Shown: one piece after another, positions 1 through 5,720 of the stretch
Position numbering within the stretch: the stretch's first letter is position 1
How the letters are laid out: each line of letters begins with the position of its first letter
NCBI GenBank assembly: GCA_002423265.1
Contig: DIVE01000109.1
Span: 1-6,978 of the forward strand
DNA from: Methylophilaceae bacterium UBA6140
GTDB taxonomy: Bacteria; Pseudomonadota; Gammaproteobacteria; Burkholderiales; Methylophilaceae
DNA length: 6,978 nt
Direction: 5' to 3'
Notes under the pieces: model-generated
Told to the model about the DNA's origin: nothing
The model's input: the letters and a program-made list of their open reading frames with translations, nothing else
Databases searched by the model: none
Made by a program: the position numbers and the translations under genes

Positions 1-151
1 TTTGTGCGGCTTTCAGCAGGCGCCTAAGCAGATAGGAGGCGATGAAGTGCGCCACGACCGTGGTCGCGATCGCGATCAGGATGCTGGGCAGCCAGGGTTC
101 TGCCAGAATGGCGAAGCCCAGCTTTTCGGCAAGGATTTTCAGTTCATTCAT
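1..151 (-). CDS. MscS-like mechanosensitive channel, N-terminus only (partial)
   Basis: An ATG at 151 (read leftwards) opens 50 codons that run off the left edge of the window. The start is polar (MNELKILAEKLGF). A hydrophobic stretch follows, including LPSILIAIATTVVAHF at about residues 21-36, and then a basic segment (YLLRRLLKA, residues 40-48). A short N-terminal tail, one membrane helix and a run of arginine/lysine at the cytoplasmic edge is typical of the first transmembrane segment of small MscS-family channels, which release solutes on hypo-osmotic shock. The pore helix and beta domain would lie outside the window, so the family call rests on resemblance only. The ATG at 147 is out of frame and stops after two codons, so 151 is the start. 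The upstream DNA is very AT-rich, but I see no clear Shine-Dalgarno sequence or clean promoter. The plus-strand reading of the same bases is a shadow. Confidence 0.5.
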   Translation of the reverse strand, partial: MNELKILAEKLGFAILAEPWLPSILIAIATTVVAHFIASYLLRRLLKAAQ

Positions 152-271
152 GGGTGTCTATATAATTTTTCTATAACAAACATCATAACAATCAATTTAA
201 TTTATGGATTGCGATGATTTGGCATCATGGCTTCAATCATACATTTGCAACGATGCAAGAAAAGGAAATCC

Positions 272-355
272 ATGAACATTTTAAAGCATGCGCTTCAGAT
301 CGCAGATATCTTCGATGGGTTGGCCGATGATGATTGCAGTGAGCTTGACCCGTAG
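272..355 (+). CDS. 27-codon ORF, possible remnant of a Crp/Fnr-type regulator
   Basis: An ATG at 272 preceded by AAGGA (262-266) at a workable distance opens 27 codons ending in TAG. The peptide contains IADIFDGLADDDCSELD, which resembles the opening of cyclic-nucleotide-binding/Crp-Fnr sensor domains, where a phenylalanine and a GL-S/A-D-E/D segment lead into the first helix. This is resemblance by eye over a very short segment. If right, it is a decayed or truncated gene, since nothing after the stop continues the family. It could equally be a chance ORF or a genuine small protein. It lies 30 bases from the end of a candidate small RNA transcribed towards it. Confidence 0.2.
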   Translation: MNILKHALQIADIFDGLADDDCSELDP

Positions 356-360
356 CCGCA

Positions 361-383
361 GAAAAGGTGCGAAAGAAAAGGTG
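361..383 (-). repeat. Short direct repeat GAAAAGGTG next to the terminator
   Basis: GAAAAGGTG occurs at 361-369 and again at 375-383, 14 bases apart. On the minus strand this reads CACCTTTTC twice, just after the terminator U-tract. The copy at 366-371, CGCACC followed by TTTTC, repeats the 3' arm and U-run of the terminator itself (CGCACCC then T8). It looks like a partial duplication of the terminator's distal half and could give a second, weaker pairing partner for the 5' arm GGGTGCG. Confidence 0.5.
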
Positions 384-384
384 T

Positions 385-411
385 AAAAAAAAGGGTGCGA
401 TAAACGCACCC
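385..411 (-). terminator. Intrinsic terminator, minus strand
   Basis: Read on the minus strand from 411, GGGTGCG pairs perfectly with CGCACCC across a five-base loop (TTTAT) and is followed directly by eight T (392-385). This is a textbook Rho-independent terminator. On the plus strand the hairpin is not followed by a T-run, so the direction is leftward. No protein gene lies just upstream on this strand: the nearest leftward-facing signal is the promoter at 449-490, so the terminator appears to end a very short transcript. Confidence 0.85.
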
Positions 412-445
412 GAATGTGGAGTTTGTGAACATCTGCTAAAGATGT
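385..445 (-). ncRNA. Candidate FNR-controlled small RNA, about 60 nt
   Basis: A complete small RNA unit can be read on the minus strand: activator box, extended -10, short 5' hairpin, unpaired linker and terminator. The 5' hairpin is ACATCT (445-440), loop TTAGC and AGATGT (434-429). The linker (428-412) is mostly unpaired and contains ACTCCACA, whose CUCC could pair with Shine-Dalgarno sequences. The terminator hairpin with U8 follows. The expected start from the -10 is about 442-443, which would trim the outer two base pairs of the 5' hairpin, so the exact 5' end is uncertain (442-447). No convincing ORF fits inside. Hairpin, C-rich seed and U-tailed terminator is the usual layout of Hfq-type trans-acting small RNAs. 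I do not recognise it as a named family. FNR-dependent small RNAs are known (FnrS in enterics, AniS in Neisseria), but no sequence homology is claimed. Confidence 0.6.
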
Positions 446-448
446 CTC

Positions 449-490
449 ATTAAAGCATCCGGCCGGTTTTTCCTGCTTGATGTAAGTCAA
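449..490 (-). promoter_or_regulatory. Class II FNR/ANR-type promoter driving the small RNA
   Basis: TTGAC-TTAC-ATCAA (490-477, minus strand) matches the FNR consensus TTGAT-N4-ATCAA at nine of ten positions. Exactly 22 bases after the box lies TTTAAT (454-449), a one-mismatch -10 preceded by TG one base upstream (extended -10, TGCTTTAAT). In class II FNR promoters the box is centred at -41.5, which demands this 22-base gap. The agreement of box, gap and -10 makes chance less likely. No sigma-70 -35 is needed in this arrangement, and none is visible. The box is nearly symmetric, so it might also act rightwards towards the DUF3422 gene, but no -10 is correctly placed on that side. Confidence 0.6.
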
Positions 491-661
491 GGAAACCGTT
501 TCTGGCTGGATGAACCGCTAATTCAGGTGGTTGCCGGAGGGTGGCCGATGTGCCGGTGCCGACGTTCAGCTTCCCCGGGCCGCTTGTCCTTGATGCTTCG
601 ATAAGAAAAGCACCGCATAATCTTGTATATTTCAGTCAATCCCATTTCAGGTTGCAGCTTG

Positions 662-1990
662 ATGAACATCTCACCCCATCCTTTGCCGGAGAACGATGCC
701 GAGCGGCATCTGATCCACTACGAGGTACACGCCCGTCCAAGTGCACGCATTCAGTTGCCGGCGCTGGTGATTTATCTGGCGGTGATGAATGCGGGAGTCT
801 CGCGCGAGCTGGAGCATCAGCATCTCAGGCGTCTTCCGGGGCAAGGCGGGCTGTCGCTCGATGCCTTGCACGGTAATTTTCTACGGCTGACACTCGATGA
901 TTTCAGTCTGACCTGGGAGCGTCACACCGAATTCACCAGCTATTCCATCGTGCAACCGATAGCTGCGGGCACCCGGCTCGAAAACGCTTCCCCGGCGGTA
1001 TTCGCCGGAAGCGGAGTTGCCGGTGAGTGGTTGCACTCGATACCGGGCCGGACGCTGGCCGCCATCAAGCTTGCCATGCTGCATGGCGACATATCGCGGC
1101 AGGAAGAGATGTTGAAGCTCGCCAGAGCCTGTCTGGAGAATCAGGCAGTTGTCGCATCGGTGATGGGCAATAACCGGCATTCGATCGCCGCCGCCGATTT
1201 CATGTTGAGAGAGGATGGTTTCGAGCACATGCTGGCGATTGCCCCGGAAGATGTCACGGCAAGCCGCGCCGGGCGGGTATCGCAACGATTGATCGAGCTC
1301 GAGACCTACCGGCTCATGGCGTTGCAGGGCTTGCCGGTGGCAAAACAATTAACGCCGTTGCTGACGGAAGCTGACGGCAATCTTGCCGATATCACCAAGC
1401 AACTTGAAAACAAGGCCTCTTCCGACCAGCAGCTGCTCGACACGCTGATCTCGATGGCGGCCATCGTCGAGCGGGCGACCACTCAGCACATTTATCGTTT
1501 TTCCGCGACACGCGCCTATTATGCGATCGTTAATCAGCGCATTGCCGAACTGCGCGAAAGCCCGATCCCCGGCACCCAAACCATAGGCGAGTTCATGCAG
1601 CGCCGGCTGTCACCGGCGATTGCCACCGTCAATTCGACTGCCGGCCGGCTGACTTCGCTCTCGGAGCGCATTTCGCGGGTCAGCGCACTGCTCAGAACCC
1701 GTGTTGATATTGCAACCGAGGTGCAGAACCAGCAGCTGCTGGAGAAACTGACGCGAGGGCAGGAATTGCAATTGCGCTTGCAGGCGACGGTAGAGGGCTT
1801 GTCCATCGCGGCTATTTCATACTATGTGGTGAGCCTGTTGAGCTATCTTGCCAAGGCAGCCAAATCCGCCGGGTTGCCTGTCCATGTCGAAATCACCACA
1901 GGCTTGCTGATCCCGTTTGTTGTGTGGGCCGTGTGGCGCACAACGCGCGAACTGCATAAAAAACTGCGGTTGGAAAACCAGCATGGCTAG
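662..1990 (+). CDS. DUF3422 family membrane-anchored protein
   Basis: The 442-residue product matches the DUF3422 pattern in length and motifs. EVHARP sits at residues 21-26, ahead of a hydrophobic strand. A TWERHTEFTSY-like segment lies near 84-94. A long helical middle (about 200-375) contains IELETYRLMALQGLP and many glutamine/leucine-rich heptad-like stretches that look coiled-coil. Two hydrophobic segments near 379-399 and 409-427 are followed by a basic tail (RELHKKLR). The protein is therefore probably a cytoplasmic domain tethered to the inner membrane by a C-terminal hairpin. The biochemical function of the family is unknown to me. I chose ATG 662 because the family homology begins shortly after it; a TTG at 623 would add 13 residues without family features. 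The ribosome binding site is weak. The gene stands alone, with no close partner on either side. Confidence 0.85.
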   Translation: MNISPHPLPENDAERHLIHYEVHARPSARIQLPALVIYLAVMNAGVSRELEHQHLRRLPGQGGLSLDALHGNFLRLTLDDFSLTWERHTEFTSYSIVQPIAAGTRLENASPAVFAGSGVAGEWLHSIPGRTLAAIKLAMLHGDISRQEEMLKLARACLENQAVVASVMGNNRHSIAAADFMLREDGFEHMLAIAPEDVTASRAGRVSQRLIELETYRLMALQGLPVAKQLTPLLTEADGNLADITKQLENKASSDQQLLDTLISMAAIVERATTQHIYRFSATRAYYAIVNQRIAELRESPIPGTQTIGEFMQRRLSPAIATVNSTAGRLTSLSERISRVSALLRTRVDIATEVQNQQLLEKLTRGQELQLRLQATVEGLSIAAISYYVVSLLSYLAKAAKSAGLPVHVEITTGLLIPFVVWAVWRTTRELHKKLRLENQHG

Positions 1991-2257
1991 CCCGCAAAAT
2001 TTCCGTAAGCGCCCGTGAAGGTTACCGGTACAAAGCGCTTTTCGCTCCGATGCCCGGCAAGCCTGCATTAGTGAGATTTCTTCGCCCGTTTCAGAGCCGG
2101 TATGGTGAAATATTCGGGCTGGAGCGCAGTTTCCTGCAAGATTGTTTTAATGAATTCGACTGAATCCGGCCTCAATTCAGAGGTGTTTGCATTTATTCCG
2201 GCATGTCTCCGGCCCAATCTTTGTATGAAGTCTTTTTGCGAGCTTTATACTTGAGGG
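1991..2257. other. Intergenic spacer before the thioesterase operon
   Basis: These 267 bases lie between the DUF3422 stop and the GTG of the next gene. I see no terminator with a T-run after DUF3422. A 50-codon ORF (2102-2254) ends in TGA two codons before, and in the same frame as, the thioesterase GTG. Its composition is unlike its neighbours and it resembles no known family, so I treat it as chance. The only regulatory candidate is a -10-like TATACT at 2246-2251. Confidence 0.5.
2221..2251 (+). promoter_or_regulatory. Possible promoter of the thioesterase-permease operon
   Basis: TATACT (2246-2251) is a good -10. The best -35 candidate is TTGTAT at 2221-2226, 19 bases upstream, which is longer than ideal. 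Transcription would begin around 2258, right at the GTG start codon, which would make the message leaderless or nearly so. The weak -35 keeps confidence low, and the real promoter may be further upstream. Confidence 0.3.
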
Positions 2258-2707
2258 GTGAATACGCTGCAAGAATATCTCTATAGCAAAATCCCGCTTG
2301 CGCAGGCCATGCAATTGCAAGTGTTGCAGGCCGGGCCTGAAGGCGTGGTGCTTCGTGCGCCGCTGGCACCCAATATCAACCACATCGGTACCGCCTTTGG
2401 CGGCAGCGAGTCTGCGTTGGCGATTCTGGCAGCATGGTCAGTGCTCTACGAGCGGCTGAAGGCGGCAGGTACAAGTGCCACCATCATCATTCAGCGGAAC
2501 AGCATTCAATATCAGCACCCGGCAGATGCAGAGTTTACCGCCAGTGCGTATTTGATCGAGCCTGATGATTGGCAACGATTCATGCGCATGCTGCAAAGGC
2601 ATGGCCGGGCGCGTATCAATATTTCATCTGCCATCGATTGCGAGGGCGTTTGCGCTGCCAGATTCGAGGGGGATTTCATCGCGACAGGAGTAAGCCCGAT
2701 TGTTTGA
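2258..2707 (+). CDS. YiiD_C-like putative thioesterase (hotdog fold)
   Basis: The product has 149 residues, the usual size for stand-alone YiiD C-terminal-domain proteins, predicted hotdog-fold thioesterases. Visible landmarks are an N-terminal LQEYLYSKIPLAQAM helix (4-18), the APLAPNINHIGTAFGGS segment (34-50; hotdog active-site loop with N39 and H42 and a glycine-rich turn), a long helix SALAILAAWSVLYERL (52-67), then the IIIQRNSIQYQHPAD strand (76-90) and a C-terminal FEGDFIA strand. The expected reaction is hydrolysis of an acyl thioester, but the substrate cannot be inferred. The GTG is the first start after an in-frame TGA at 2252-2254, and the family N-terminus needs it. GAGGGG (2253-2258) touches the start codon, which is too close for a normal ribosome binding site. 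The stop overlaps the next gene by eight bases, suggesting translational coupling. Confidence 0.8.
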   Translation: MNTLQEYLYSKIPLAQAMQLQVLQAGPEGVVLRAPLAPNINHIGTAFGGSESALAILAAWSVLYERLKAAGTSATIIIQRNSIQYQHPADAEFTASAYLIEPDDWQRFMRMLQRHGRARINISSAIDCEGVCAARFEGDFIATGVSPIV

Positions 2708-3680
2708 GATTTTTACCAGACTCGCCGATTGGCTGGTTTTTGGTCAACTGGGATTATCAGCCGAAACCAGGCTTGGGGATGCACTGCATTTTTTCGTAGA
2801 GGATACGACCAAGATATTTGCTTTGCTGGTGGTGATGATTTACTTCATCGCACTGGTGCGGGCCTCGCTCAATGTTGATCGCATCCGCGCTTATCTGGCA
2901 GGCAAGCATCGCGCTTTCGGCTATTTTCTCGGTTCCTTCTTCGGGGCTATCACACCATTCTGTTCCTGTTCCAGCATCCCGGTATTTCTGGGGTTTACCT
3001 CGGCGGGTATTCCCGTCGGTATCAGCATGGCGTTTTTGCTGACTTCGCCGCTGATCAACGAAGTTGCCGTATTACTGCTGCTGAGTTTACTGGGCTGGAA
3101 ATTTACCTTGATTTATATCGCGGTCGGCATGGCCGTGGGCATATTGGGCGGAATGCTGCTCGACCTGCTCAAGGCGGAAAAAATGCTGCAACCCTTTGCC
3201 ATGAAAGCCTATGAAACCAAGCCGAATGCCAACCTTGGCCTGATACCGGTAAAGCCGCTATCGCTGCGTGCGCGGCATGATTTTGCGCTCGCCGAGCTGC
3301 AGGACATCATCCAGCGCGTGTGGAAATGGGTGTTTATCGGGGTGGGGTTAGGCGCAGGCCTGCATGGTTTCGTGCCGGATGGCTGGATGCAGGCGAATTT
3401 GGGCCACGGGCAGTGGTGGTCGGTACCGGGGGCGGTTTTGCTCGGCATCCCACTTTATTCCAATGCTACCGGCGTCATTCCCATCATGGAAAGCCTGATC
3501 ACCAAGGGCCTGCCTATCGGCACCACACTCGCGTTCTGCATGAGCACCGTGGCCGCAAGCTTCCCTGAGTTCATCTTGCTTAAACAGGTCATGCGCTGGC
3601 GCTTGCTTGTCATTCTTTTTCTGATCCTGCTCGTATCGTTCACACTGGTGGGATGGATATTCAACTTGATTTACATCTGA
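2700..3680 (+). CDS. ArsP_1 / DUF318-family permease
   Basis: This 326-residue, roughly eight-helix membrane protein carries the hallmark TPFCSCSSIP at residues 85-94 (Cys88, Cys90) followed by a GIPVGISMAFLLTSPLINE helix. The second half repeats the theme around 250-290 (Asn255, then IPIMESLITKGLPIG and FPEF), indicating an internal two-fold repeat. Hydrophobic segments lie near 36-54, 74-99, 104-130, 134-156, 208-224, 241-260, 268-290 and 300-324, with a polar cytoplasmic loop around 157-205. Some family members export trivalent organoarsenicals (ArsP); many have unknown substrates. The CxC pair suggests a soft-metal or thiol-reactive substrate, which is inference. The start is TTG 2700, chosen because GGAG lies at 2687-2690 and the reading begins inside the preceding gene's stop. 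The partner thioredoxin-like gene follows 14 bases later. There is no ArsR-type regulator in the window. Confidence 0.85.
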   Translation: MFEIFTRLADWLVFGQLGLSAETRLGDALHFFVEDTTKIFALLVVMIYFIALVRASLNVDRIRAYLAGKHRAFGYFLGSFFGAITPFCSCSSIPVFLGFTSAGIPVGISMAFLLTSPLINEVAVLLLLSLLGWKFTLIYIAVGMAVGILGGMLLDLLKAEKMLQPFAMKAYETKPNANLGLIPVKPLSLRARHDFALAELQDIIQRVWKWVFIGVGLGAGLHGFVPDGWMQANLGHGQWWSVPGAVLLGIPLYSNATGVIPIMESLITKGLPIGTTLAFCMSTVAASFPEFILLKQVMRWRLLVILFLILLVSFTLVGWIFNLIYI

Positions 3681-3694
3681 CATGAGGCTGAACC

Positions 3695-3931
3695 ATGAAA
3701 CAATTCAAGGTGCTGGGCAGCGGCTGCTCCAAGTGTGCAAAGACCGCCGAAATGATCGAGCGCATTGCGCGAGAGCTGGGCGTGCAGGCAGAGGTTGTCA
3801 AGGAAACCGACATTGAAACCATTATGGGCTATGGCGTCATGAGTACGCCGGCCGTAGTGCTCAACGAGCAATTGGTGCATGCCGGCTCCATGCCCAATCG
3901 AGACATCATTGAAGGCTGGCTGAGGCAATAG
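3695..3931 (+). CDS. Small thioredoxin-fold protein (redox-active disulfide family)
   Basis: This 78-residue minimal thioredoxin-like protein resembles the redox-active disulfide protein family (thioredoxin_3 type). The active site is GSGCSKC with Cys11 and Cys14 just after the first strand (KQFKVLG). A helix (15-28), a second strand (VQAEVVKET) and a STPAVVLN segment with the expected cis-proline (Pro52) follow, then GSMPNRDIIEGWL. There is no signal peptide, so it acts in the cytoplasm. It is preceded by GAGG (3684-3687) at good spacing and follows the ArsP_1 permease by 14 bases, a pairing common in this family. It probably passes electrons to the permease CxC cysteines or handles a metal(loid) substrate; the choice between these is inference. 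Confidence 0.85.
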   Translation: MKQFKVLGSGCSKCAKTAEMIERIARELGVQAEVVKETDIETIMGYGVMSTPAVVLNEQLVHAGSMPNRDIIEGWLRQ

Positions 3932-4216
3932 GGCGGGTTTGATGGTTGTTACTTTTGGGCATTGGCTTCAACCCGGCCAAGCCGGTGCTTGATAACGCGA
4001 TCGCCATGGGTATTGGCTGCGGCTTGATGAAGCGCTTCATATTGTTTATAATAATCAAATAAATTCAATTAGTTAAATACCAATGTAGCTTCCTTTCTTC
4101 CGGCAGTTCATCAATTATAGCTGCCCCGCGCTCTGGAAACCCTCCATCCGCACCCGCTTTTACCTTGCAGGCAAGTTGCGTCCTGCTTCGTTGCACCCCT
4201 ATTTTCTGGTAAGTAC
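3932..4216. other. Intergenic region with operon end, promoter and long leader
   Basis: The first part may end the thioredoxin operon. A 5-bp hairpin CCGGC-CAA-GCCGG (3973-3985) is followed by no T-run, and CGGGTT (3934-3939) can pair with AACCCG (3970-3975) over a large loop, so termination is unclear. A 38-codon hydrophobic ORF (TTG 3946 to TAA 4062, with GIGFNPAKPVLDNAIAMGIG) overlaps the promoter and is likely a decayed fragment or chance. From about 4030 the DNA turns AT-rich at the promoter, then GC-rich again. The leader contains GGCAG...CTGCC (around 4101-4124) and GCAGG...CCTGC (around 4168-4187) inverted repeats. Confidence 0.5.
4024..4052 (+). promoter_or_regulatory. Sigma-70-like promoter of the sulP-usp operon
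   Basis: TTGATG (4024-4029) and a perfect TATAAT (4047-4052) are separated by exactly 17 bases. Transcription would begin near 4059, leaving an untranslated leader of about 158 bases before the SulP start. No activator site is obvious. The long leader with short inverted repeats leaves room for post-transcriptional control, but I recognise no riboswitch. Confidence 0.6.
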
Positions 4217-5707
4217 ATGTTTAAATCTTTACAGCATCATTGGTTTTCCAATATTCGCGGCGATGTGCTTGCCGGCATTGTCGTTGCCTTGGCGCTGATC
4301 CCTGAAGCCATCGCTTTTTCCATCATTGCCGGGGTCGATCCCAAGGTCGGTCTCTACGCTTCCTTCTGTATCGCCGTCGTGATCGCCTTCACCGGCGGCC
4401 GGCCCGGCATGATCTCAGCCGCCACCGGCGCCATGGCCTTGCTCATGGTAACGCTGGTGCGCGACCACGGCCTTGAATACCTGCTCGCTGCCACCTTGCT
4501 CACCGGGGTGATCCAGATCATTTTCGGTTATCTCAAGCTGGGTTCGCTGATGCGCTTTGTTTCGCGCTCGGTGGTCACCGGTTTCGTCAACGCGCTGGCG
4601 ATCCTGATCTTTCTCGCGCAACTGCCGGAACTCAACCCCGCAACGCCGGGTGTCACCTGGCATGTCTACGCGATGACGGCAGCCGGCCTTGCGATCATTT
4701 ATCTCTTTCCTTACGTGACGAAAAAGATCCCATCACCGCTGGTCACCATTGTTGTGTTGACGGGTATTGCCATGTACCTGGGGCTGGATATCCGCACCGT
4801 CGGCGACATGGGTGAACTGCCCGATACCTTGCCCATATTCCTCTGGCCCGACGTGCCGCTTAACCTTGAAACGCTGGCGATCATTTTTCCCTATGCGCTT
4901 TCACTGGCCGTGGTCGGCCTGCTGGAATCGCTGATGACCGCCACCATCGTCGATGACCTCACCGACACCAGCAGCGACAAGAACCGTGAATGCAAGGGTC
5001 AGGGCGTCGCCAATATCGCCTCCGGCCTGATGGGCGGCATGGCCGGCTGTGCCATGATCGGCCAGTCCATTATCAACGTGAAATCCGGCGGTCGCACCCG
5101 CCTCTCCTGCCTGACTGCCGGCGTGGTGCTGATCCTGATGGTGGTATTTCTCGACGACTGGGTCTCGCAGATTCCGATGGCGGCGCTGGTCGCAGTGATG
5201 ATCATGGTTGCCATAGGCACCTTCAGCTTGAGTTCGGTCGCAAATCTCAGGCACCACCCGCTCAGCTCCAGCGTGGTCATGATCGTGACCGTGATTGTCG
5301 TCGTCGCCACACACAATCTCGCTTTCGGCGTACTGGCCGGGGTTTTGCTGGCCGGGCTGTTCTTCGCCAACAAGGTCGGCCAGTTCATGCTGGTGCGATC
5401 CGAGGTCAATGAAGACGGCTCGTTGCGTCGCTATCAGGTGATCGGGCAAGTGTTTTTCAGCTCATCGGAAAAGTTCGTCGCTGCGTTCGATTTCAAGGAG
5501 GCAGTGGACAAGGTAGTGATCGATCTCACCCATGCCCATTTCTGGGACATCACCGCTGTCACCGCGCTGGACAAGGTAGTCGTCAAGTTCCGCCGCGAAG
5601 GCACCGAAGTCGAGCTGATCGGCATGAACGAAGCCACCGCCACCATCGTCGACAAGTTTGCAGTCCATGACAAACCCGACGCAGTTGACGGCCTGATGGG
5701 CCATTAA
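4217..5707 (+). CDS. SulP/SLC26-family anion transporter with STAS domain
   Basis: This 496-residue inner-membrane transporter begins with the SulP signature near residues 14-48 ([21 protein letters not shown], then [12 protein letters not shown]). The membrane core continues to about residue 390. A STAS domain occupies roughly 405-490, with [20 protein letters not shown] (433-452) as its central strand and helix. The [16 protein letters not shown] segment (232-247) and the [18 protein letters not shown] loop (260-277) are the conserved helix-8 and following regions. Glu237 sits where proton-coupled SLC26/SulP carriers have glutamate and cyanobacterial BicA has aspartate, so proton rather than sodium coupling is a reasonable inference. 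The substrate could be sulfate, bicarbonate, a dicarboxylate or another anion; it cannot be chosen here. The start ATG has only a weak GGTAAG upstream. The usp gene follows after 13 bases, implying one operon. Confidence 0.9.
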   Translation: MFKSLQHHWFSNIRGDVLAGIVVALALIPEAIAFSIIAGVDPKVGLYASFCIAVVIAFTGGRPGMISAATGAMALLMVTLVRDHGLEYLLAATLLTGVIQIIFGYLKLGSLMRFVSRSVVTGFVNALAILIFLAQLPELNPATPGVTWHVYAMTAAGLAIIYLFPYVTKKIPSPLVTIVVLTGIAMYLGLDIRTVGDMGELPDTLPIFLWPDVPLNLETLAIIFPYALSLAVVGLLESLMTATIVDDLTDTSSDKNRECKGQGVANIASGLMGGMAGCAMIGQSIINVKSGGRTRLSCLTAGVVLILMVVFLDDWVSQIPMAALVAVMIMVAIGTFSLSSVANLRHHPLSSSVVMIVTVIVVVATHNLAFGVLAGVLLAGLFFANKVGQFMLVRSEVNEDGSLRRYQVIGQVFFSSSEKFVAAFDFKEAVDKVVIDLTHAHFWDITAVTALDKVVVKFRREGTEVELIGMNEATATIVDKFAVHDKPDAVDGLMGH

Positions 5708-5720
5708 AGAGGAGAAAAGC

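Larger units (their letters stand above)
152..661. other. Gene-poor region with regulatory and small RNA elements
   Basis: This stretch of about 510 bases separates the leftward MscS-like gene from the rightward DUF3422 gene and has no normal-length gene. Bases 152-270 are AT-rich and probably hold the promoter of the leftward gene; they include a short inverted repeat, ATGAT-N5-ATCAT, at 214-228. Bases 272-355 hold a tiny ORF, 361-490 a candidate small RNA locus, and 491-661 the upstream region of the DUF3422 gene. In that last part there is a GGAGG followed by an 18-codon ORF (548-604) and a possible -10 CATAAT at 616-621 with no well-spaced -35. A 69-codon frame on the minus strand (281-490) runs through the terminator hairpin and is not believable as a gene. 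Confidence 0.6.

Noticed and set aside
281..490. 69-codon minus-strand frame covering the small RNA locus
   Set aside because: It runs through the terminator hairpin and U-tract and starts inside the FNR-like box, and the peptide resembles nothing.
477..490. FNR-like box acting rightwards on DUF3422
   Set aside because: No -10 sits at class II spacing on the plus strand; the nearest, GCTAAT at 517-522, is four bases too far.
541..876. 111-codon plus-strand frame from GTG 541
   Set aside because: It overlaps the start of the DUF3422 gene in another frame, where the DUF3422 motifs are clear.
2102..2254. 50-codon ORF in frame with, and just before, the thioesterase
   Set aside because: I considered an N-terminal extension with an in-frame TGA (readthrough or selenocysteine), but the thioesterase already has full family length and there is no selenocysteine-insertion hairpin that I can see.
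3973..3985. Hairpin CCGGC-CAA-GCCGG as a terminator after the thioredoxin gene
   Set aside because: The stem is only five pairs and no T-run follows.
3946..4062. 38-codon hydrophobic ORF with GIGFNPAKPVLDNAIAMGIG
   Set aside because: It starts at TTG with no ribosome binding site and overlaps the sulP promoter; a decayed membrane-protein fragment is possible but unsupported.
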